DNA of 64,000 nt, from positions 1-64,000 of the forward strand of contig NZ_JAERQN010000008.1 of NCBI RefSeq assembly GCF_016805305.1, written 5' to 3'. This DNA is from Falsiroseomonas ponticola. GTDB taxonomy: Bacteria > Pseudomonadota > Alphaproteobacteria > Acetobacterales > Acetobacteraceae. Positions 18,301 to 25,572 of this stretch are shown here, piece by piece (the first letter of the stretch is position 1; every line of letters starts with the position of its first letter). The position numbers were made by a program, and so were the translations under genes. The notes beneath the pieces were generated by a model. The model was not told the origin of the DNA. It made no database searches and was given only the letters and a program-made list of their open reading frames with translations.

Positions 18301-19653
18301 ATGGTGGCTATGGGGGCCATGCCACCGTCCGACGCCCTGCCGTCGGCCAGGATTCGCGGCGGCCTTGCCATCATGGCGGCGCCACCGCGCCCCGGGCCGC
18401 GATGCTTCCTCTTTCTGCAAGGCCCGGTGAGCCCCTTCTTCCTGGAGGTCGCCCGCGGCCTGGCCGCGCAGGGCCATGCCATCCACCGCATCAACCTCTG
18501 CTTCGGGGATTGGCTGTTCTGGGGCCGGGTGGAGGGCCAGCCCAGGGCGGTGCACTACCAGGGCCGGCCCGCCGACTGGCCCGCCTTCATCGCCGGCTAC
18601 CTCGACCGGCACGGCATCACGGATGTGGTGCTGCTGGGGGAGCAGCGCCCCTACCACCGCGCCGCCATCGGCGCCGCCGCGGCGCGTGGCATCGCCGTGG
18701 TGGTGACGGATTTCGGCTATTTCCGCCCGGACTGGATCACGCTGGAGCGCGACGGCATGGGCGGCGACAGCCGCTTCCCGCGCGATCCCGCCCGCATCCG
18801 GGCCCTGGCGCAGGCCCTGCCGCCGGCCGACCTGGCGGAGCGGCTGAAGGATGATTTCCGCCGCCAGGCCACCTGGGACGTGATCTACAACCTGGCCAAC
18901 ATCGCGCCCTGGCCCTTCCCCCACTACCGCTCCCACCAGCTGCACCACCCGGTCGCCACCTATTGGGGCGTGGCCCGCCGGCTGTTGCGCCGCCGGGCGG
19001 AGCGGGCGGAGGGCGACCGCGCCCTGGCCGCCATCGGCGAGCGTCCCTTCTGGCTCTTCGCCATGCAGATGGAGGCCGATTTCTCCGTCCGCGCCTATTC
19101 CCGCTACCCCGACCTCGACACGCCGATCGCGGAGACGCTGGATTCCTTCGCCGCGCATGCGCCGGCGGAGGGGCAGCTGCTCATCAAGGTCCATCCCCTG
19201 GACCCCTGCATGAAGCGCTGGGCGGCGCGGATCGGCCAGGCAGCCGCGGCCAGGGGCCTCTCCGGCCGCGTCCATGTCGCGCATAACGGCAGCCTGGACG
19301 CCATGGTCCGCGGCATGCGGGGGCTGATCACCATCAACAGCACGGTCGGGCTGAAGGCGGTGGTCTGCGGCAAGCCGGTGAAGGCGCTGGGCATGGCGGT
19401 GTGGGACCTGCCGGGCCTCGCGCATCAGGGCACGCTCGACAGCTTCTGGACGGAAGCCGCGCCGCCCGATCCCGCCTTCCGCGCCGATTTCCTGGCCGCG
19501 CTGCAGGGGACGACGCAGCTGCGCGGCGTGTTCTACGCGAAGGAAGGCCGCGCCGTGGCGGTGGCGGCGGCGACCCGGGCGCTGCATGAGGATCGCGTCG
19601 GCGCCTTCCTGCCGCCGGTCAGGGCGCGCGGGGCGGCGGCTCCTCCGGGCTGA
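18301..19653 (+). CDS. kpsS: KpsS-like capsule Kdo-linker glycosyltransferase
   Basis: A 450-aa protein of the Capsule_synth/KpsS family. E. coli KpsS adds the first beta-Kdo to the lipid anchor of ABC-exported capsules. The N-terminal signature FLFLQGPVSPFF (about 33-44), WDVIYNLANIAPWP, KVHPLDP (about 295-301) and LITINSTVGLKAV (about 341-353) fit KpsS. Start choice: ATG 18301 has AGGTG 8 nt upstream. ATG 18373, nearer the conserved part, is an alternative. It follows the GNAT gene by 51 nt on the same strand and converges with the SDR gene at 19619, with which it overlaps by 35 nt. Its presence predicts a beta-Kdo linker on a lipid, which ties the lipid enzymes upstream to capsule assembly. 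It corresponds to the RkpJ-type protein of rkp-1. Confidence 0.85.
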   Translation: MVAMGAMPPSDALPSARIRGGLAIMAAPPRPGPRCFLFLQGPVSPFFLEVARGLAAQGHAIHRINLCFGDWLFWGRVEGQPRAVHYQGRPADWPAFIAGYLDRHGITDVVLLGEQRPYHRAAIGAAAARGIAVVVTDFGYFRPDWITLERDGMGGDSRFPRDPARIRALAQALPPADLAERLKDDFRRQATWDVIYNLANIAPWPFPHYRSHQLHHPVATYWGVARRLLRRRAERAEGDRALAAIGERPFWLFAMQMEADFSVRAYSRYPDLDTPIAETLDSFAAHAPAEGQLLIKVHPLDPCMKRWAARIGQAAAARGLSGRVHVAHNGSLDAMVRGMRGLITINSTVGLKAVVCGKPVKALGMAVWDLPGLAHQGTLDSFWTEAAPPDPAFRADFLAALQGTTQLRGVFYAKEGRAVAVAAATRALHEDRVGAFLPPVRARGAAAPPG

Positions 19654-20416
19654 CGCGGAAGCGCATCAGCCGGACCGCGGGATCGCCGAGCCAGGGCGGC
19701 AGCAGCCCCAGCAGCCGCATCCCCGCCGCCATGGGCCAGGGGAAGCCGAGGCGCGGCACCCCCACCAGCAGCGCCCGGTGCACCTTGGCCGCCGCCTCCT
19801 CCGTCCCCAGCAGCAGCGGGCGCGCGCCATGGAAGCGGTCCCCCATCGCGCTGCGGAAGAAGCCCGGGGTGATCACCGTCACCCGGATGCCCCGGCCGCG
19901 CTCCGCCGCGCGCAGCCCCTCACCCCAGGCGATCAGCCCGGCCTTGCTGGCGCAATAGCCGGGGAAGTCCGGCAGGCCGCGGAAGCCCGCGATGCTGGCC
20001 ACCAGCGCCACCTGCCCGGATCGCCGCGCCCGCATGCCCGGCAGCAGCGGCGCCACCAGGTTCATGGCGCCGACCAGGTTCACCATCACCTGCCGGGCCG
20101 CCGCCGCCCCATCCTCCGGCGTGCCATCCGGCGCCCGGCCGGCGGAGGTGCCGGCATTGGCGACCACCAGGTCCACCGGCCCCGCGGCCTCGAAGGCCGC
20201 CAGCGCCGCGGCGACGGCGCCGGCCTCCGTCACGTCCACCGCCACCGTCTCCACCGCCGCGCCGGCCACGCGGCATTCCTGCGCCACGCCCTCCAGCGCC
20301 GCGGCCGTGCGGGCCAGCAGCAGCAGCCGCATGCCGGGTGCGGCGAAGCGCCGCGCCAGCGCGGCCCCCAGGCCGCGGGACGCCCCGCTGATGACGACCG
20401 AGCGCGCTTCCTTCAT
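19619..20416 (-). CDS. rkpH: Short-chain dehydrogenase/reductase, RkpH-like
   Basis: A 265-aa classical SDR with cofactor motif GASRGLG (11-17), NAG (87-89), and catalytic S141, Y154 and K158 (YCASKAG). The C-terminal part (LLLGTEEAAAKVHRALL...PWPMAAGMRLLGLLPPWL) resembles lipid-acting SDRs such as 3-ketosphinganine reductases. Its start codon overlaps the kpsC stop as ATGA, so the two are translationally coupled. In Sinorhizobium, rkpG is followed by the SDR gene rkpH. Here the SDR sits on the opposite strand of the same locus. The predicted role is reduction of the alpha-amino ketone from the oxoamine synthase to an amino alcohol. Substrate is inferred from context only. Confidence 0.85.
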   Translation of the reverse strand: MKEARSVVISGASRGLGAALARRFAAPGMRLLLLARTAAALEGVAQECRVAGAAVETVAVDVTEAGAVAAALAAFEAAGPVDLVVANAGTSAGRAPDGTPEDGAAAARQVMVNLVGAMNLVAPLLPGMRARRSGQVALVASIAGFRGLPDFPGYCASKAGLIAWGEGLRAAERGRGIRVTVITPGFFRSAMGDRFHGARPLLLGTEEAAAKVHRALLVGVPRLGFPWPMAAGMRLLGLLPPWLGDPAVRLMRFRVSPEEPPPRAP

Positions 20417-22239
20417 CGCCACCCCCCGATCCGCGCGATGCCGCGCCGCAACCACCCCTCCGCCGCGCGGATGGCGGAAAGGCGGCCAGGCGGGAAGAGC
20501 CCAGGCTGCGCCAACCGGTCCAGCAGCACCTCCGGCGGGCAGGGCAGCAGCGTCAGCGGATCGATGCAGCGGGGATAGAGGATCAGCGCCGCCGCCACGA
20601 GTTCGTCGATCGTCGCGCGCCGGGTGCGCGGCGGCGCGCCGGCGGGCAGCGCGCCGCGATCCTCGGTCAGCCCCCAGCCCGCATAGAAGGGCATGCCCCA
20701 GCAGGTCACGGCCACGCCGCGCAGCAGCGCCTCGAACCCGGTCAGGGATGTCAGGGTATGCACCGCATCCACCCGCGCCAGCAGCGCCGCGATCGGCGCC
20801 CGCTCCACCACCCCATCCGCCAGCGCCGCCAGATCCCCCCGCGCGATCCGCCCCCGCCGGAACCCGGCCTCGATGTCCGGATGCGGCTTGTAGAGGAGAT
20901 GGGCATCCGGCTCCGCCGCCCGGACGGCCCGCAGCAGGTCGATGTTGCGGCGGATGGCGCCGCCGCCGCGGCGGACGGAGGCATCGTCCTCCACCTGGCC
21001 CGGCACCAGCACCACGCGCCGCCCGGGCGGCGCCGCGATGGCGGGCTCGGCGCCGGCCAGGTTGTACTTGGTGATGCCCCGCGCCACGACCGCCTGGCGC
21101 AACGCCGCCGCCCGCGCCAGCAGGGCAGGCGCGAATCCCCCGGCCTCGATCAGGCGCGTCAACTCGCTCGGCGCCGCCGGGTCGTAGTAGGCGCCGCCGG
21201 AATCGAGGGCGAAGGACGCCCCGGGCCGGAAGGCGGCGCCGAGCCCGGCGGAGCGGATGAACCCATCCTCCAGCCAGCGCAGCGGCACCCCCGCCGCTTG
21301 GCATCGGGCGGGCAGGTCGGGCGGCGCGCTGGCCGCCCAGGCCAGCAGCGCCCCGCCACGCGCCTTCGCCGCCGCCACGGCCGGGGCGGCGCGGCCATGG
21401 AAGGACGGCGCCGGCGCGGCGGAGGCCAGCAGCGCCCGCACGCGGTCCCGCTTGTAGGGATGCACGCCGAGGCAGGCGGCGATGCCCCGCGCCTCCGCCT
21501 CCCGCTCCCGCCACAGCGCGAGGATCGCCAGCGCATGCTCGATCTCGCAGGGCTCCCCGGTGAAGGGGTCCGCGGCGCGCGTGGCGGCGAGCAGCGCGGC
21601 CCAGGTCGCGACGGGATCGGCCCCGGCCAGCGGCCCATCCGCCACCCTGACCCCCGCCGCCAGCGCCAGCAGCGCCAGCGGGCGGGAGGCCCCGTGCAGG
21701 GAGGCAGCGGCATCCAGCACCGTCCAGGGTGAAAGCCGCGGCAGCCCGCCAGGGGGCGCCACCCCGAAGGGATCCGCCACGCGCAGCAGGGGCGCGGCGC
21801 CGGCCTGCGCAGCCTGCGGCCCGCCCGCCGCGACCATGACGGCCGCGCCCCGCGGCGCCAGGCCCAGCGCGGCCGCGCCCGGATCCTCCAGCCCCGGCGG
21901 CGCGCCGATGCGCCCCGCCACCATCGCCGCCATCACCCGGCGCGCGCGGTCGAGGCAGGGGGCCGGCGGGGGCCGGGCCAGCGCGGCGCCGATCGGGTCC
22001 GGCCCCGCCCCCACCACCAGCAACAGGGGAACCTGCCGGGCGCCGAGGCGGGGGGGCAGGAAGGGCCCGGGCGTCCAGGCCAGGGGGGCAGCCATCCCCT
22101 CCGGCGCCGCATCCACCGGCGCCCCGGCCACGGGAACCAGCCGCCGCCCGGGCCAGAAGGCCCCGAGATGCGGCAGCTCCGACAGCGCCGCCGCCGGCAC
22201 GCGCAGCGGCAGCGCGGGTTCCTCGTTCCGGTCCGGCAC
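20413..22239 (-). CDS. kpsC: KpsC-like capsule beta-Kdo transferase
   Basis: A 608-aa Capsule_synth protein. In E. coli KpsC is bifunctional and extends the poly-Kdo linker on lipid. The C-terminal module (about 265-608) is complete: LEDGFIRSAGLG (about 320), GITKYNLAG (about 390), VLVPGQVEDDASV, LYKPHPDIEAG (about 447) and TSLTGFEALLRG. The N-terminal part (about 1-265) keeps only the late section of a module (DPFTGEPCEIEHALAILALW). I do not see an EDGFIRS, KYN or KPHP equivalent there, and at 608 aa the protein is shorter than the roughly 675 of E. coli. The GTG start at 22239 has AGGG 8 nt upstream. It is coupled to the SDR gene and divergent from the lipoprotein-kpsMTED operon. Confidence 0.87.
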   Translation of the reverse strand: MPDRNEEPALPLRVPAAALSELPHLGAFWPGRRLVPVAGAPVDAAPEGMAAPLAWTPGPFLPPRLGARQVPLLLVVGAGPDPIGAALARPPPAPCLDRARRVMAAMVAGRIGAPPGLEDPGAAALGLAPRGAAVMVAAGGPQAAQAGAAPLLRVADPFGVAPPGGLPRLSPWTVLDAAASLHGASRPLALLALAAGVRVADGPLAGADPVATWAALLAATRAADPFTGEPCEIEHALAILALWREREAEARGIAACLGVHPYKRDRVRALLASAAPAPSFHGRAAPAVAAAKARGGALLAWAASAPPDLPARCQAAGVPLRWLEDGFIRSAGLGAAFRPGASFALDSGGAYYDPAAPSELTRLIEAGGFAPALLARAAALRQAVVARGITKYNLAGAEPAIAAPPGRRVVLVPGQVEDDASVRRGGGAIRRNIDLLRAVRAAEPDAHLLYKPHPDIEAGFRRGRIARGDLAALADGVVERAPIAALLARVDAVHTLTSLTGFEALLRGVAVTCWGMPFYAGWGLTEDRGALPAGAPPRTRRATIDELVAAALILYPRCIDPLTLLPCPPEVLLDRLAQPGLFPPGRLSAIRAAEGWLRRGIARIGGWR

Positions 22240-22430
22240 GCCCCGACCCTAGAGCATGGGGCCGGGATAGGGAATCGGGCGGGCGGCGTTCCTGCCCTGG
22301 TTTCAAGGGTTTCGCGCCCGCCCGTCGCGCCCGCGCAGGCGCCGCCCCGGCCCCGGCGCCGGGATGCGGCGGCGCCCGGTTCCCGGCCCGCCGGCCGGCC
22401 CCGGGGGCCGTTGCGCGGGCGGTTTGCGTT

Positions 22431-22459
22431 TTGCGTCGCCCTGGTAGTTCCGCTAAACT
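22431..22459 (+). promoter_or_regulatory. Strong promoter for the lipoprotein-kpsMTED operon
   Basis: TTGCGT (22431-22436) and TAAACT (22454-22459) are spaced by exactly 17 bp, the best promoter match in the window. Transcription would begin near 22466, two bases before ATG 22468, implying a nearly leaderless message unless translation starts at ATG 22534, which has GGCGGGG about 9 nt upstream. The 228-nt gap 22240-22467 contains this promoter and the divergent one for kpsC. Confidence 0.55.
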
Positions 22460-22467
22460 CTTGCCCC

Positions 22468-22905
22468 ATGAAGCAAGCCGACGTGATTGGAAGCTCCTTG
22501 GCCGCACCAAGCCGGGGCAGGCGGGGCCTGCCCATGGGCGTGCTGGCTGCCGCGCTGATGCTGTCGGGCTGCGCCGGGGGTGGCGGGTTGGCCGGGGCAT
22601 GGCCCTTCAACCGCCCGGCCGCCGGCCCCGTCGCGCAAAGCGCCCCTCCCCCGCCGGCCGACCCCGTCCTGGCCTTTGCGGCCCGGGCGCAGCCCGGCAC
22701 GCAGGATCGCATCACCCTGGCGGATGGCCAGCCCGCCACCGCCCGCCTGGTCCGCGCCTACAACGCCGCCAGTGGGCGCGAATGCCGGGAGGTCGCGATC
22801 GTGACCAGCGCCGGCGAAAGGGCGCGCGTGATCTGCGCAACGCCCGAGGGAAGCTGGGCGGAGACGCGCATGCTGCTGCGCGGCGGCGGGATTCCCCGCC
22901 CGTGA
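22468..22905 (+). CDS. Small lipoprotein heading the capsule-export operon
   Basis: A 145-aa predicted lipoprotein. The N-region RGRR, the hydrophobic MGVLAAALML and the lipobox LSGC with acylated C35 are clear. A proline-rich linker (APPPPADPVLAF) leads to a small domain of about 80 residues with ARLVRAYNAASGRECREV, ending in ETRMLLRGG. This Y-(N/S)-A-A-S-G-R-x-C-R pattern occurs in a family of small Gram-negative envelope lipoproteins of unknown function (DVU3141-like, from memory). Its stop overlaps the GTG start of kpsM (GTGA), so it is made together with the exporter. It may help assemble the KpsD/KpsE trans-envelope channel; that is inference. ATG 22534 is an alternative start but would lose the positive N-region. 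Confidence 0.75.
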   Translation: MKQADVIGSSLAAPSRGRRGLPMGVLAAALMLSGCAGGGGLAGAWPFNRPAAGPVAQSAPPPPADPVLAFAARAQPGTQDRITLADGQPATARLVRAYNAASGRECREVAIVTSAGERARVICATPEGSWAETRMLLRGGGIPRP

Positions 22906-23729
22906 GCAGCACGGCCAGCGATGGGGTTGGCCTGCCTGACCGCCCGCAGGGCCTCGACCGCGTCCGCAAGGGCTTCCGCATCCAGGGCCGCGTGATCCAC
23001 GCCCTGGCGCTGCGCGAACTGACCACCCGCTTCGGCCGCAGCCAGCTGGGCTTCGTGTGGCTGGTGCTCGAACCGCTGATGCTGGCCTCCGCCATCGGGC
23101 TGATGCACTGGCTGATGAAGCACGACAACCCGGGCCCGATCCCGGTCTTCGTCTTCTACATCATCGGCTACGCGCCCTACTTCGCCTTCCGGGCCATCCT
23201 GAACCGCTCGACCTCCGCCTTCCACGCGAACATGACGCTGATGTACCACCGCCAGGTCCGCCTGACGGACGTCATCCTGGCGCGCAACCTGCTGGAAGCG
23301 GCGGCGGTGACGGCGGTGCTGGTCCTGGTCATCGGCAGTTCGGCCTGGCTGGTGGACATGCCGCCGGCGGACATCCCGCTGCTGGCCTTCGGGCTGCTGC
23401 TGATCTTCTTCTACGCCAACGGCCTTTCCATGATGGCCGCCGCCGCCAGCGCGCGGTGGGAGGTCGTGGACCGCATCGTCCACCCCCTCACCTACCTGTC
23501 GCTGCCGATCTCGGGCGCCTTCTTCGCCATGGAGAAGCTGCCGCCGAGCTGGCGCGAGGTCATGCTCTGGAACCCCCAGGTCAGCATGCATGAGATGGTG
23601 CGCGAAGGCATGTTCGGGGAGCTGATCACCAGCTACTTCTACATGGAGTACACGATCGGCTGCGTCGTCTTCGTCAACCTGCTGGGCCTTGCCGCGGTCA
23701 GGGCCGTGCGGCCCAAGCTCGAATTCTGA
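22902..23729 (+). CDS. kpsM: Capsule polysaccharide ABC exporter, permease KpsM
   Basis: A 275-aa inner-membrane ABC-2 permease with about six transmembrane segments (first LVLEPLMLASAIGLMHWLM; last IGCVVFVNLLGLAAVRAV). The conserved TTRFGRSQLGFVWLVLEP before the first segment and NPQVSMHEMVREG before the last are typical of KpsM/Wzm. It exports lipid-linked capsule polysaccharide together with KpsT. GTG 22902 overlaps the lipoprotein stop, and kpsT follows after 11 nt. The N-terminal cytoplasmic tail of about 35 residues is longer than in E. coli KpsM. Confidence 0.93.
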   Translation: MSSTASDGVGLPDRPQGLDRVRKGFRIQGRVIHALALRELTTRFGRSQLGFVWLVLEPLMLASAIGLMHWLMKHDNPGPIPVFVFYIIGYAPYFAFRAILNRSTSAFHANMTLMYHRQVRLTDVILARNLLEAAAVTAVLVLVIGSSAWLVDMPPADIPLLAFGLLLIFFYANGLSMMAAAASARWEVVDRIVHPLTYLSLPISGAFFAMEKLPPSWREVMLWNPQVSMHEMVREGMFGELITSYFYMEYTIGCVVFVNLLGLAAVRAVRPKLEF

Positions 23730-23740
23730 CGGGCCGGCCG

Positions 23741-24391
23741 GTGATCATCCTCGACAACGTCTCGAAGCATTACGAGGTGCGCGGCGGCGGCCGAAAGACG
23801 GTGCTGCGCAACGTCAGCGCGGTGATCCGGCCCGGGGACGCGGTGGGAATCCTCGGCCGGAACGGCACCGGCAAGTCCACCCTCGTGCGGATGCTGGCGG
23901 GGGTGGAGCATCCCTCCTCCGGCCGGATCGAGCGGCGCATGTCCGTCTCCTGGCCGCTCGCGCACGGGATCGGCCTGCAGGCGGCGCTGACCGGCGCCGA
24001 CAACGCCCGATTCATCGCCCGCATCTACGATCACGACGTGCAGGAGGTCCTGCAGCAGGTCGAGGAATTCGCCGAGCTCGGCAGCTACATGCACATGCCG
24101 GTCCGCACCTATTCCGCCGGCATGATGGGGCGCCTGCTGCTCGGCCTGTCCTTCGCCGTGAACTTCGACTGCTACCTGATCGACGAGATCACGGCCGCGG
24201 GCGATGCACGCTTCGTCGCCCGCGCGCAGGAAATGCTGTCACTCAAGACCCGGGGCCGTACACTGGTCCTGGTCAGCCATGTGCCTGAACATCTGAAGAT
24301 CTACTGCCGGACCGCAGCGGTGCTGAGCCATGGCAGCCTGACCTTCTTCGAGGACATCGATGAAGCTGTCGCCACCTATAAGGCCCTCTGA
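23741..24391 (+). CDS. kpsT: Capsule polysaccharide ABC exporter, ATPase KpsT
   Basis: A 216-aa ATP-binding subunit. Walker A GRNGTGKST is at residues 39-47, the signature region is YSAGMMGRL (about 125) and Walker B is CYLIDE (about 147-152). The length and the short C-terminus match KpsT, not the long Wzt proteins that recognise O-antigen caps. It powers export through KpsM. GTG 23741 is the start. Its 3' end overlaps kpsE by 32 nt. Confidence 0.93.
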   Translation: MIILDNVSKHYEVRGGGRKTVLRNVSAVIRPGDAVGILGRNGTGKSTLVRMLAGVEHPSSGRIERRMSVSWPLAHGIGLQAALTGADNARFIARIYDHDVQEVLQQVEEFAELGSYMHMPVRTYSAGMMGRLLLGLSFAVNFDCYLIDEITAAGDARFVARAQEMLSLKTRGRTLVLVSHVPEHLKIYCRTAAVLSHGSLTFFEDIDEAVATYKAL

Positions 24392-25571
24392 GACCCTTCC
24401 GGCCACCGGGGTCGAGGACCAGCGCCTGCCGCCCCGCCTGCCGCCCAAGCGGCAGAGGCGCCGAAGCCTGACGCCCCGGACGGTGAAGGGGTGGTTCATG
24501 CTGCTCGTCATCCTGCCGACGCTGCTGGTCGGCACCTACTACGTGACCTACGCGGCCGACCTGTACCAATCCGAATCGCAGCTCCTGGTCCGCGGCCGCG
24601 GGGGCGGGGGCGCCAGCGCGGCCGGCGGCATCATCGCCGCCGTGACGGGCGGCGGCGGCGGCGGCCGCGGCGGCATGGACGAAGCCCGGGCCGTGGCCGC
24701 CTACATCGACAGCATCGATGCGCTGAACGGCCTGCAGCGGTCGCTCGACCTCGTCTCCATCTGGCGGCGGCCGGAAGCCGACCTCGTCTCCCGCCTCCGG
24801 TCGGAAGACCCGCCGGCCGAGCGGCTGCTGAACTACTACCGGCGCCGCGTGACGGTCAGCTACGACATCGAGACCAACATCACCACGCTCCGGGTCCTGG
24901 CCTACCGCCCCAGCGACGCGAAGGAGATCGCCGAGGCGCTGATCGCGCTGTCGGAGAACCTGGTGAACCGCTTCTCCGCCCGCACCGCCTCCGACACCAT
25001 CCGCGTGGCGCGGGAGGAGGTGGAGATCGCCGAACGCCGCGTGCTCGCGGCGCGGGAGGCGCTGAACAGCTTCCGGGAGCGCGAGCAGGCGCTCGACCCC
25101 ACCCGCAGCGCCGGCGCGGCGATCGAGAACGTCTCGCGGCTCGAGGCGCTTCTCGCGCAGACGCGGGCGGAACTGCAGGAGAAGCGCGCCTTCATGCGGC
25201 CGGACAACCCGCAGATCCAGGTGCTGAACAACCGCATCGCCGCGCTGGTCGCGCAGGTGGGCGCCGAACGCGCCCGCACGACGCGCGGGGAGGAAGGGCT
25301 GACCCAGCAGCTTTCAGGCTTCGAACGGCTGCAGCTGGAACGCGAATTCGCGGAGAAGCAGCTGACCTCCGCCATCTCCTCGCTGGAAAGCGCGCGGGCC
25401 GATGCCCAGCGGCAGGCCGTCTTCCTGATGCGGGTGGTGGAGCCGAACCTGCCCGAGCGCGCCCTCTTCCCCAAGGCCTTCTTCAACACGGTGACCGTCT
25501 TCGCCGGGCTGACGATCCTGTTCGGGATCGGCTGGCTGCTGGTGGCAGGCGCACGGGAACACGCGAGCTGA
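24360..25571 (+). CDS. kpsE: Capsule export inner-membrane/periplasmic adaptor KpsE (PCP family)
   Basis: A 403-aa polysaccharide co-polymerase/adaptor spanning the periplasm between KpsMT and KpsD. A basic N-terminus (PPKRQRRR) precedes TM1 (WFMLLVILPTLLVGTYYV, about 45-63). A long helical region about 190-355 is rich in Glu/Arg/Ala and probably a coiled coil, with MRPDNPQIQVLNNRI typical of PCP proteins. TM2 is near the C-terminus (TVFAGLTILFGIGWLLV). Odd feature: a Gly-rich segment after TM1 (RGRGGGGASAAGG and TGGGGGGRGG, about 79-104), longer than I expect. It starts inside kpsT, and kpsD follows after one base. Confidence 0.9.
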   Translation: MKLSPPIRPSETLPATGVEDQRLPPRLPPKRQRRRSLTPRTVKGWFMLLVILPTLLVGTYYVTYAADLYQSESQLLVRGRGGGGASAAGGIIAAVTGGGGGGRGGMDEARAVAAYIDSIDALNGLQRSLDLVSIWRRPEADLVSRLRSEDPPAERLLNYYRRRVTVSYDIETNITTLRVLAYRPSDAKEIAEALIALSENLVNRFSARTASDTIRVAREEVEIAERRVLAAREALNSFREREQALDPTRSAGAAIENVSRLEALLAQTRAELQEKRAFMRPDNPQIQVLNNRIAALVAQVGAERARTTRGEEGLTQQLSGFERLQLEREFAEKQLTSAISSLESARADAQRQAVFLMRVVEPNLPERALFPKAFFNTVTVFAGLTILFGIGWLLVAGAREHAS

Positions 25572-25572
25572 C

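Noticed and set aside
20417..22600. Upstream extension of the SDR frame on the minus strand through kpsC
   Set aside because: Only the last 265 residues form an SDR; the rest is low-complexity and overlaps kpsC in another frame. The ATGA junction gives the natural start.
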